Source of the DNA: Sphingobacteriales bacterium
GTDB taxonomy: Bacteria; Bacteroidota; Bacteroidia; Chitinophagales; Chitinophagaceae
Length of the DNA: 64,000 bases
Reading direction: 5' to 3'
Assembly: GCA_016708305.1 (NCBI GenBank)
Contig: JADJGB010000001.1
Location: 62,001 to 126,000 of the forward strand
Part shown: piece after piece, positions 9,140 through 19,221 of the stretch
Numbering within the stretch: position 1 is the stretch's first letter
Layout: the number at the start of each line of letters is the position of its first letter
Notes under the pieces: generated by a model
What the model saw: the letters and a program-made list of their open reading frames with translations, nothing else
Told to the model about the DNA's origin: nothing
Databases searched by the model: none
Translations under genes and position numbers: made by a program

Positions 9140-10072
9140 ATGGAATACAGAGAAATAGGAAAAACCGGAATGAAGGTTTCTGCTCTAAGTTTCGGGGCAT
9201 CTTCTTTGGGTGGCGTTTTTCGTTCGGTGAAGGAGTCCGAAGCCATTGAAGCAGTACATACAGCTGTGGATAATGGCATTAATTTCATTGATGTATCTCC
9301 TTATTATAGTCATCTGAAAGCCGAAATAGTTCTGGGTAAAGCATTAAAAGGAATAGAGAAGACCAAATATTATCTCTCCACTAAGGTTGGTCGCTATGGA
9401 AGGGATGGAAAGAATTTTTGGGATTATTCTGCAAAAAGATCTGTTGAAAGCGTGTATGAGAGTATGGAACGGTTACATCAGGATTATATTGACCTTATTA
9501 ATGTTCATGATATTGAGTTTGCCGATCTTGACCAAATATGTCAGGAAACGCTTCCGGCGCTTGTGGAACTTAGAGATAAAGGAATCGTAAAGCATATTGG
9601 TATTACAAATCTTACACTCCGGCATTTTAAATATGTGATTGAGCATGTGCCACACGGAACAGTGGAGGCGGTACTTTCCTTTTGCCATTATTGCCTGAAT
9701 GACGATTCTTTATCGGATTATTTTAGCTATTTTCAAAAGCATAATATTGGTATTATCAATGCTTCTCCCTTTTCGATGGGATTACTTACCGAAAGAGGTG
9801 TGGCAGATTGGCATCCGGCTCAAAAGCCATTAGTGGCAGTTTGTCAGAAAGCAGTAAATTATTGTAAATCGAAAGGAAAGTCAATAGAACAACTTGCCAT
9901 AAAATACGCTGTTTCAAATCAGGCGATTGCTACCACCTTGTTTAGCACCGCTAATCCTAAAAATGTGCTTAATAATATTGCCTGGGCAGAAGCAGCATTA
10001 GATCAGGAGCTATTAAATGAAGTTCAAAAAATTCTGGCACCTCGTTTCAGGGATACCTGGCTTAACAGTTAA
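9140..10072 (+). CDS. Aldo/keto reductase, L-galactose (L-fucose) dehydrogenase-like
   Basis: Probably oxidises the C1 of a free aldose to its lactone with NAD(P). It has 310 residues and is intact. The AKR catalytic tetrad is visible as Asp and Tyr in DVSPYY, Lys in LSTKVGRYG and His in NVHDIEF. Several stretches, recalled from the plant enzyme, closely resemble L-galactose dehydrogenase: HDIEFADLDQI, LSFCHYCLND, ASPFSMGLLTE and WHPA. Bacterial relatives include L-fucose and D-threo-aldose 1-dehydrogenases, so L-fucose is the main alternative substrate. ATG 9140 is chosen because the family starts there; an upstream TTG at 9128 is unlikely. It is the first gene of the operon, ten bases before the dehydrogenase gene. 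Confidence 0.88.
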   Translation: MEYREIGKTGMKVSALSFGASSLGGVFRSVKESEAIEAVHTAVDNGINFIDVSPYYSHLKAEIVLGKALKGIEKTKYYLSTKVGRYGRDGKNFWDYSAKRSVESVYESMERLHQDYIDLINVHDIEFADLDQICQETLPALVELRDKGIVKHIGITNLTLRHFKYVIEHVPHGTVEAVLSFCHYCLNDDSLSDYFSYFQKHNIGIINASPFSMGLLTERGVADWHPAQKPLVAVCQKAVNYCKSKGKSIEQLAIKYAVSNQAIATTLFSTANPKNVLNNIAWAEAALDQELLNEVQKILAPRFRDTWLNS

Positions 10073-10082
10073 ATAATTGATT

Positions 10083-11099
10083 ATGAAGGCTATACAAATA
10101 ATTGAAGAAGGGAGAGTATTGGTAATTGAACGCGAGATACCCCAAATTAAAAAAGATGAAGTGTTGGTAAAAGTGAAATATGTGGGTTTTGCGGCTCTGA
10201 CCTCAATACTTTTTTTGGGCAGAAACCCGATGGTAAAACTTCCGGTTACTCCCGGCCACGAAATTGGTGGCATAATAGAACTGGTAGGTACCAGCGTTCC
10301 CCATCATTATAAAATGGGTATGGCTTGTACAGTAAATCCATATACAAACTGTGGCAAATGTGCATCCTGCCGAAACGGGAGGGTAAATGCCTGCGAGATT
10401 AACGAAACAATGGGTGTGCAACGTGATGGCGCTATGGCCGAATACATTGCGATTCCATACAATAAATTGCTTACCGATGGTAATATTTCTGTTCGTGATT
10501 TTGCATTGGTAGAGTCCATGAGTGTAGGTTTCCATGCCGTATCCAGAGCCGAAGTAACAGATTTGGATTATGTAATGGTAATAGGCTGCGGTATGATTGG
10601 TGTAGGCGCTATTGTGAGAGCTGGACTCCGTGGAGCTAAAGTTATTGCCGTTGATATTGATGATAAAAAATTAGTGTTGGCTAAAAAGCTTGGCGCTTCT
10701 TTTACCATTAACAGCAAAACGCATGATCTGCACGAAGAAATATTAAAAATTACCGGTGGTTTTGGAACTGATGTGGTGATAGAAGCAGTAGGCAGCCCGT
10801 TGACTTATGTAGCAGCCATCAATGAAGTTGCATTTTCGGGGAGGGTAGTGTATATCGGGTATGCAAAAAATGAAGTATCTTTTCAAACGAAATTGTTTGT
10901 TCAGAAAGAACTGGATATCAGAGGGTCGCGCAATGCCCTGCATTCCGATTTCAAGGCTGTGATGGAGTATATGAAACGTCAGCTATGCCCGATAGATGAA
11001 CTGATTTCAGCGATTTATCCGCCGGAAAAAGCACAGGAGGCGCTGGAAAACTGGTCAGCCAATCCGGGTGATGTTTTTAGAATATTAATTGAGTTTTAA
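10083..11099 (+). CDS. Zinc-dependent alcohol dehydrogenase (L-galactonate/L-idonate 5-dehydrogenase type)
   Basis: Medium-chain dehydrogenase of 338 residues. The structural zinc site is intact (four Cys in NCGKCASCRNGRVNAC), as are PGHE and the Rossmann motif IGCGMIGVGA. The C-terminal GSRNA motif also occurs in E. coli L-galactonate 5-dehydrogenase as I recall it. As read, the catalytic-zinc Cys is missing: the segment is VGFAALTSIL. Adding one T to the T4 run at 10187-10190 and removing one from the T7 run at 10210-10216 gives VGFCGSDLNTFLGRN, the family consensus. Two compensating errors are therefore likely. A role converting L-galactonate to tagaturonate is inferred from the neighbours; other sugar acids or polyols are possible. 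Confidence 0.85.
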   Translation: MKAIQIIEEGRVLVIEREIPQIKKDEVLVKVKYVGFAALTSILFLGRNPMVKLPVTPGHEIGGIIELVGTSVPHHYKMGMACTVNPYTNCGKCASCRNGRVNACEINETMGVQRDGAMAEYIAIPYNKLLTDGNISVRDFALVESMSVGFHAVSRAEVTDLDYVMVIGCGMIGVGAIVRAGLRGAKVIAVDIDDKKLVLAKKLGASFTINSKTHDLHEEILKITGGFGTDVVIEAVGSPLTYVAAINEVAFSGRVVYIGYAKNEVSFQTKLFVQKELDIRGSRNALHSDFKAVMEYMKRQLCPIDELISAIYPPEKAQEALENWSANPGDVFRILIEF

Positions 11100-11110
11100 A
11101 TTTTAAAGGT

Positions 11111-12031
11111 ATGTACACTGTTATTGATGCACACGCCCACCTTTGGTTAAGGCAGGATACTTTGGTAGATGGCTTACCGATAAAGACATTGACAAATGGC
11201 AGGTCTTTATTTATGGGCGAAACAAGACAGATGCTGCCGCCTTTCATGCTGGACGGACAGAATACCGCCGAAGTGTTTCTTTCAAACATGGATTATGCGC
11301 AGGTAGCTGTAGCAGTCATTACGCAGGAATATATTGATGGTAATCAGAGTTCTTACCTGGCCGAAATACAAAAAAAATATCCAGAAAGATTTCTTTGTTG
11401 TGGATTGATAGATGTGTGGCAGCCGGATTATGTCGGTCAGGCCAATAATGCGATTGAGGAAGGATTCAGAGCTATTAAGATACCCGCTAACCGAATTTTT
11501 TCAGGAGATAAAAGAATCAATCTGACGGATAATAATCTGATGGAGGTTTTTGCATTGATGCAGGAGCGGCAAATGATTTTGTCAATTGATCTGGCAGATG
11601 GAGAAATGCAGGTTTCTGAAATGCAGGAAGTGATTGCTTCATTTCCGGAACTTAAAATTGCGATTGGTCATTTTGGAATGGTTACGCGCGCAGGTTGGCA
11701 GGAACAGATAAAACTGGCGCGACATAAAAATGTAAGGATTGAATCCGGTGGGATTACCTGGTTGTTTATTGATGAGTTTTATCCGTTTACGGGCGCTGTT
11801 TGGGCTATTAAGGAAGCTATCTCGTTGGTAGGAATAGAAAAGCTGATGTGGGGGTCTGATTATCCAAGAACCATCACCGCCATTACGTACAGAATGTCCT
11901 ACGATTTTATTATAAAATCAAATCTATTATCGGAGGAGGAAAAGCAAATGTTTTTGGGCGAAAATGCAATTGGGTTTTATGGTTTCAATAACTTACCCCA
12001 ATTGCCTTACATTAAAAATATGTGTGAATAA
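11111..12031 (+). CDS. Amidohydrolase-family protein, candidate sugar lactonase
   Basis: TIM-barrel metal hydrolase of 306 residues. The first-strand motif IDAHAHLW, the later histidine in IAIGHFGM and the terminal LMWGSDYPR match the amidohydrolase-2 group, which includes L-fuconolactone and L-rhamnonolactone hydrolases. It lies 11 bases after the alcohol dehydrogenase gene and follows an aldose dehydrogenase, so hydrolysis of the sugar lactone made by that enzyme is the natural reading. No signal peptide was seen, so it acts in the cytoplasm with the two dehydrogenases. Alternatives are decarboxylases of the same superfamily. Confidence 0.82.
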   Translation: MYTVIDAHAHLWLRQDTLVDGLPIKTLTNGRSLFMGETRQMLPPFMLDGQNTAEVFLSNMDYAQVAVAVITQEYIDGNQSSYLAEIQKKYPERFLCCGLIDVWQPDYVGQANNAIEEGFRAIKIPANRIFSGDKRINLTDNNLMEVFALMQERQMILSIDLADGEMQVSEMQEVIASFPELKIAIGHFGMVTRAGWQEQIKLARHKNVRIESGGITWLFIDEFYPFTGAVWAIKEAISLVGIEKLMWGSDYPRTITAITYRMSYDFIIKSNLLSEEEKQMFLGENAIGFYGFNNLPQLPYIKNMCE

Positions 12032-12043
12032 AATATCTATAAC

Positions 12044-14835
12044 ATGAAACTTTTTCGTATTCAAATATTCATTTTCTTTTTGTTTTTTGGAGTAAATAGT
12101 TTTGCAACGCTGAGTAAAGAACCTGTAATCATTCATCTGCCTGAAAATTCATCCCAACGTATAGAATTTGGCGCAAATGAATTGAAAAAAAATCTGAACC
12201 AAAAAGGAATAGAAGTCTTGATAACAATCAATAAAAAGGTTAAGGCTAAAAATAAAAAGGAAGGTTATGCCTTAAAAAATGCAAGGAACATATTTTTAAT
12301 TTTAGATCAGAATACCATAAACGGTCTTAAAAAAGAAGGTTTCCGGCTCGAAGGAAATGACAATCAGATATCTGTAAACGGAGCAGATGCATCAGGTGTT
12401 TTATATGGTTGTCTCGAATTGGCAGAGAGAATTGCTGCCGAAGGGGCTTTGCCAAAGCATTTGAATTTTACGGATGCGCCAAAGATGGTTTTGAGAGGAC
12501 AATGTATCGGACTACAAAAGCCATATTATCTCCCGGGTAGAAATGTATATGAATATCCTTACATGCCCGAAACATTTCCCTGGTTTTATGACAAGCAATT
12601 GTGGATTCAGGTTTTGGACTCCATGGTTCATAATCGAATGAACTCTTTGTATTTGTGGAATGGACATCCTTTTGCTTCATTGGTAAAATTGAAAGAATAT
12701 CCATACGCTTTAGAAGTAGATGATGCCTCTTTTAAAAAGAATGAAGAAATTTATAGTTTTTTAACTGCTGAGGCGGATAAAAGAGGAATCTGGGTAATAC
12801 AAATGTTTTATAATATCATCATTTCAAAACCCTTTGCAGAAAAGAACGGATTAAAATCACAGGAACGTGAAAGACCCATTATTCCGATTATTGCAGATTA
12901 CACTCAAAAATCAATTGCTGCATTTGTTGAAAAATATCCGAATGTAGGGTTATTGGTAACCTTGGGCGAAGCAATGGAAGGCGTGGGGCAGGATGATATT
13001 GACTGGTTTACAAGAACGATTATTCCGGGGGTAAAGGACGGTCTGAAAGCATTAGGCAAGACTGATGAACCGCCAATTGTTTTAAGGGCGCATGATCCGA
13101 TGCTCCTTCGGTGATGAAGGAAGCGCTTCCTTTGTATAAGAATCTCTACACAATGGCAAAGTTCAATGGAGAGGCATTAACTTATGAAACTCCACGAGGC
13201 ACTTGGGCACAGCTGCATAGAACATTGAGTAGTCAGGGAAATGTGCATATTGCCAATGTTCATATTCTGGCCAATCTGGAACCTTTTCGTTATGGTGCTA
13301 CTGATTTTATTCAACGCTCTGTACGGGGTATGGAGAATGTGTTGGATGCTCATGGTCTGCATTTATATCCGGAATCTTCTTTCTGGGACTGGCCCTACAG
13401 CGCCGATAGTGTTCGGGGAGGTAAGCGATTACTGCAAATTGAACGTGACTGGTTATGGTATAAATCATGGAGCCGATATGCATGGAACTCAAACCGAGAT
13501 TACAAAGAAGAAGATAAATACTGGGCTATACAATTGGCAACACAGTTTGGAACTAATGAAGCTGCCGGAAAAAAAATCCTTAAATCCTATCAGGAGTCAG
13601 GACATATTGCTCCCAAACTTTTAAGAAGATTTGGAATCACAGACGGAAACCGCCAGACACTTACATTAGGAATGTTGATGACGCAACTCATCAACCCTTT
13701 CCGATATGGCTTGTTTACCTTACTTTATGAAAGTGAAGCGCCCGAAGGAGAATCGCTTGCTGAATATGCCGAAAAAGAATGGACAGGGCGGCAACATACC
13801 GGCGAAACACCCATGACTGTGATAAATGAAGTGAAAGCACATGCTGATAAGGCTATAAGCGCCATAGATAAAGCAGCGAAAAATGTTACTAAAAACAATG
13901 ATGAGTTTGAAAGAGTTAAGAACGATGTATATGCCTATCATGCATTGGCCTATCACTATGCCAATAAGGCTGAAGCGGCATTGTATGTATTAAGGTATAA
14001 ATATTCCGATGATATAAAAAACTTAGATAAAGCGCTCCAACTGTTGCGTCAAAGTGTAGCTGATTACCAGAAATTGGTTAAGTTTACAAAAGGAACCTAC
14101 CTGTATGCAAACAGTATGCAGACTCAGCAAAGAAAAATACCGACACGTGGAGTAGATGCAACCTATAAAACCTGGGCAGAAGTATTTGTTCCTTTTCAGA
14201 TGGAACTGAAAATATTTGAGCAGAGAATAGATTCTCTGAAAAACAGTAAAGGAGTTTTGATCCAAAAAATAAATCCACTTCAAAATGCCATTGTGAAGCT
14301 AAATGGAAGATATTCATATTTTGTGATTGATAGTCTTCAACAGGTATTTGCAGATACTAATTTTACCATTCGTTCTTTTGCACCCGAGCTAAAAGGACTC
14401 AGAGGAGTGAAATTATCTTTCAAAAAACAAATTGATGAAGGCACAAGTATTAGCTTCACCAACTCTAAGCCTGTAAAAGTATTGGTTGGTTTTTTTGAAC
14501 CACAAAAAGCAGCATTTACAAATGATACCGTGTTTCTGAAGGCACCGGAACTTGAAACAAATGCCTTGGCAAATGATTATGGTCAGGCCGATACAAAAAT
14601 TGCCAATGCGATAGTACTGCACGGAATGCCTCAGTTGCATATTCATACTTATGATTTTGGAGCCGGAAACAATATCCTGAAATTGGAAAGGGGCGTAGCG
14701 TTGATTCTTGAATTTATAAATGCCGATGCTCCTTTAAAAATATATGATGCGAAACTTTGTATGAAAGCGGGAATCGAAAAAATGTTGATTGGTTATTCGA
14801 ATAAAATAGAAAATAAGGATGAAATATATTATTAA
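12044..14835 (+). CDS. Exported GH67/GH20-like glycosidase, alpha-glucuronidase type (one-base frameshift)
   Basis: Large exported protein of about 930 residues once one base is restored in the CC at 13097-13098 (RAHDP then DAPSVMKEALP). A signal peptide opens at ATG 12044. Residues of about 25-140 resemble the GH67 N-terminal or GH20b-type alpha/beta domain: IEFGANELKKNL and ISVNGADASGVLYGCLELAE. A TIM-barrel follows, with MVLRGQCIGLQ, NRMNSLYLWNGHPF and LVTLGEAMEG. A long helical region and a C-terminal beta domain follow. The substrate is probably a uronic-acid-containing glycan, but the family cannot be fixed. It ends with a 17-base overlap into the GH28 gene, suggesting translational coupling. 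Confidence 0.7.
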
Positions 14836-16370
14836 AACGATACTGGCCATACTGATGTTTAGCAATATTTTAGTTGCACAGCAATTTTATGATGTTACTA
14901 AATATGGAGCCAAAAAAGACAGCAGTACAAAAGCTACGCTTGCATTAAAGAAAGCGATTGAGGCTGCTACAAAGGCAGGCGGTGGTACGGTTTATTTTCC
15001 GGCCGGAAAATATCTGACCGGTCCTATTCACCTGCAAAGTAATATAACGATATTTATTGATGCAGGCGCCGAATTACACTTCAGTGATGATTTTGATGAT
15101 TATCTTCCCATGGTTGAAAGTCGTTATGAAGGAGTTGACGTAAAAAATTTTTCACCCCTGTTTTATGCGTACAATGCCGAAAATATTGCAATAGTTGGTC
15201 GGGGGATTATTGAAGGTCATGGTTCAAAATGGTGGGATTTTGTAGAGGGATACAAAATTGACCAACCACGAAGCAAATGGCAGTTGATATTTGACAAAGA
15301 AAATAAAGACATTCTTTTACCCGACAATCCCAAGCAAATGAAACGCGGATTTTTGAGACCGCCGTTTATTCAGCCGATGTATTGTAAAAATGTGCTCATT
15401 CAGGGAATTACCATTCGAAACTCACCATTCTGGACAATTAATCCGCAGTTTTGCGATAATGTCACAGTTCATGCCGTAACAATTCAAAATCCGCAAAGAA
15501 ATGCTCCTAATACGGATGGCATCAATCCCGAAAGTTGCAGTAATGTACATATCAGCGATTGTCATATTAGTGTGGGTGATGACTGTATTACGATTAAGTC
15601 CGGAAAGATTTGCCCGGCCGTACCAAGGCTGTGCCGGCTGAAAATTATACTATTACAAATTGTACTATGCTGGCCGGTCATGGCGGTGTGGTCATTGGCA
15701 GTGAAATGAGTGCGGGTGTAAAAAAGATTGTTATCAGCAACTGTGTTTTCGACGGAACTGACAGGGAATTCGTATAAAAACAACTCGGGGGCGAGGTGGA
15801 GTAGTGGAAGATATTCGTGTAAGTAATATTGTGATGAAAAATATCAGAGACCAGGCGATAGTACTTGATATGGAATATGCCAAAGTGCCTCCGGAACCAG
15901 TTTCAGAAAGAACGCCGCAGTTTAAAAATATCAGACTGAGCAATATCACCGCACAAACCAATGAAGCCCTATACATCAATGGGCTTGAAGAAATGCCGGT
16001 GCAGGAAATAAGCCTTACTGATGCGGTATTTGATGCAAAAAGAGGCATTACTATCAAAAATGCAAAGGATATAGAACTGCATAATGTTCGCATCAATACT
16101 GAGATGGGTAGCTCGCTAAAGGTAGAAAATTCTGAACGTCTGTATCTTGACAATATCAGTACAGCAACACCTGTAGCAGTGGCGCCTGTTATACGGTTAA
16201 ATAATGCAAAAGAAGTATTGCTCCAAAACTGCTGGCCCTTTGTCGGTACAGATAGTTTTTTGGAGATAAACGGAGAAGCTACTAAAGGCATTATTTTGAA
16301 GAACAATGTTTTAAATAATGAATTGATATTAGTGGGAAAAGAAGTAGATACCAAAGAAATTAAAAAATAA
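14819..16370 (+). CDS. GH28 polygalacturonase-like enzyme (two one-base frameshifts)
   Basis: Exported right-handed beta-helix enzyme that cleaves alpha-galacturonide (or rhamnogalacturonan) bonds. The signal peptide is MKYIIKTILAILMFSNILVA. All GH28 signature segments are present when two missing bases are restored: NTDG (15513 region), GDDC, GHGG and RIKT. The first loss is an A in the AAA at 15604-15606 and the second a G in the GGG at 15764-15766. The corrected protein has about 517 residues. The three catalytic Asp (one in NTDG, two in GDD) are intact. The start overlaps the end of the preceding gene. It may be exo-acting, as many Bacteroidota GH28 enzymes are. Confidence 0.93.
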
Positions 16371-16403
16371 TTAAATAGGCAATCAAAAGTTTTTTAAAAA
16401 ATC

Positions 16404-19221
16404 ATGTCTGAATTAAAGTCGGCTATACTCGCGTTTCTGCTGTTAGTTGCAAATTTTTTATTTGCTCAGGATCTGACGCTATGGTATGATAAACCTGCTC
16501 AAAAATGGGTAGAAGCGCTGCCAATTGGGAATGGACGTTTAGGCGCCATCGTTTTTGGAGGAATAGCAAGTGACAGAATTCAGTTTAATGAAGAAACATT
16601 GTGGACAGGTTATCCTCGAGACTATAACAGACAAGGAGCTTACAAATACTTAGATTCAATTAGGAATTTATTATTTCAAGGGAAACAAAAAGAGGCAGAG
16701 TATCTTGCCGGGCGTGAGTTTATGGGTTTAAAATCTGCTGAAGGCGACAGAGAAGCATGGATTAAAAAAGCATTGGCTACCACTAAAGAAAGGGGAAATC
16801 CTTCACAGGAAAATTATAATGATGAGAAATGGGCTACTATTAAGATGCCCACTTATGATGGATGGGAAGCAATAGGCCATGAAGGATTGGATGGCGCAGT
16901 TTGGTTTCGTACCCGGTTTCATTTACCTGATGAGTGGCTTGGAAAAAATCTGATACTGGATTTGAATAAACTTTATAATCAGGATTATACTTATGTGAAT
17001 GGAGTTCTTGTAGGCAGCAAAAATGACGATGAAACCAGAAAATATATTATCAATAAAAACGCATTAAAACAAGGGGAAAATACGATTGCAATTTTAGTTT
17101 TAAATTTTTCAGGCAAAGGCGGTATTTTAGGTTATAAAGACCCTTCAAAGCCAATTGGTCTATATCCGGAGGGTGTTGATGAAGCATCTAAGATTTCTTT
17201 AAACGGATTGTGGAAATTTTTTGTACAGAATGATGACGTACCTGCCATAGGGCAATATCAGGCCAGTTATCAACCTTTTGGCGATTTGTTTTTGAATTTC
17301 AATGTTGATGAGTCAAAGGTTAGTAATTACAAACGAATGCTTGACCTGAGCAATGCTGTAGCTTCAACCACTTTCAACTATAATGGAGTACAATACAAGC
17401 GCGAATATATTGCCAGCGTTTCTGCAAATGCAATTATTGTCCACCTCACTGCGGAGAAGCGAAAGGCTATCGGTTTTGAAGCATTGATAAATAGTCCGCA
17501 CAGTAAGTTTCAGGTGCAAAAATTAACTAATAACACACTGCTGCTTTCTATTCAGGTAAAGGATGGCGCTTCAAAAGGAAAGGCTTTATTGAAAGTAATT
17601 TTAAAAGGGGGAGTAATAAATAATTCTTCAAAAAAAATTATTGTACATGCTGCTGACGAAGCTACCCTGTTTTTATATGCTGCTACCAACTTTATCAACT
17701 ATGCTAAGGTAGCAGAAAAGGCAGAGATACCGGGATTAAAAGGAATTTTAAATCAAAACTCTTTTTCTTTCAATAAATTAAAAGATGCTCATATCAAAGA
17801 GTATAAAAAATATTTTGACACTTATTCAATTCAGTTTTTTAATTCTACTAAACAAAACTTCAGTAATCTGACAACCGATAAAAGGCTTGAACAATTTGCC
17901 TTTAATAACGATCCGTCGTTTGTAGCATTGTATGCCCAATATGGCCGTTATCTTTTAATAAGCAGTTCGCGTCCCGGTACCCGCCCTGCTAACCTGCAAG
18001 GTATCTGGAATGATTTATTAGCGCCTCCATGGGGTAGCAAATACACTACTAACATTAATCTAGAAATGAATTATTGGCCTGCTGAGTTATTGAATCTCTC
18101 ACCCATGCATCAGCCTTTGTTTCAAATGATTAATGATTTGTCAAAAACGGGAAGTGAAACAGCAAAGCAATATTATAATGCTTCGGGATGGGTGTTGCAC
18201 CACAATACAGATTTATGGAGAGGTGCGGCGCCGATCAATGCTTCTAATCATGGAATATGGCCGACGGGCGGAGCCTGGCTTTGTCAGCATTTGTGGGAAC
18301 ATTTCCTTTTTTAACCGAAATTTAAAATTTTTACGCAATAACGCTTATCCGTTGATGAAAGCGTCTGCGCTGTTTTTTAATTCTGTTTTGGTAAAAGACC
18401 CGAAAACGGGTTGGTTGATAAGTACCCCTTCTAATTCACCCGAGCAAGGTGGATTGGTGGCAGGTCCTACTATGGATCATCAGATTATCAGGGCTTTATT
18501 TAAAAACACAATTGAAGCTTCGGAAATTTTAAATACGGATGCAGGTTTCCGGAAAGAATTAAAAGATAAATATTCTACGATTGCCCCCAATCAAATTGGT
18601 AAATACGGCCAATTGCAGGAGTGGCTTCAGGATGTGGATGACACTACTAATAAACACAGGCACGTTTCGCATCTTTGGGCAGTGTATCCGGGCAATGAAA
18701 TTAACTGGGAAGATACACCTGATCTGATGCAGGCTGCAAGACAATCGCTGATTTACAGAGGAGATGAAGCTACCGGCTGGAGTCTGGGTTGGAAAATAAA
18801 TTTGTGGGCAAGATTTAAAGATGCAGGTTATACTTATAAGCTCATTCAAATGCTTTTAAGCCCGGCAAGGGGTGGCGCCGGTAGTTATCCTAACCTTTTT
18901 GATGCACACCCACCTTTTCAGATTGATGGTAATTTTGGTGGAGCAGCCGGCATCAATGAATTACTCATTCAGTCGCATACACAGTATATTGATATATTAC
19001 CGGCATTGCCCGATAATCTTGCGAACGGAGAAGTAAAAGGCGTAAAAGTTCGTGGTGGCTTTGAAGTTGATATGAAATGGGAAAATGGGTATCTACAAAC
19101 GCTTACCATTCGCTCTTTGGTGGGCGAAGAAATGATTTTAAGATATAGAAATAAAATAGTTAAAATACCTACCGTTAAAAACGGAGTATATAAATTGAAT
19201 GGCAATCTTGAAGAAAAGTAA
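16404..19221 (+). CDS. GH95 alpha-L-fucosidase/alpha-L-galactosidase with nested domain (one-base frameshift)
   Basis: Exported enzyme of about 938 residues. The GH95 N-terminal pattern is clear: EALPIGNGRLGA and FNEETLWTG. The (alpha/alpha)6 barrel carries NLQGIWND, NINLEMNYWPAE, HNTDLWRGAAPI, STPSNSPEQ, HVSHLWAVYPG and QIDGNFGGAAGI. An extra T in the T6 run at 18307-18312 breaks the frame; with T5 the text reads HFLFNRNLKFLRNNAYP. An insertion of about 170-180 residues (about 16740-17270), with the look of a GH2-type jelly-roll, sits inside the N-terminal domain. Known GH95 members release either L-fucose or L-galactose. The downstream GH2 gene overlaps by 23 bases. Confidence 0.92.
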
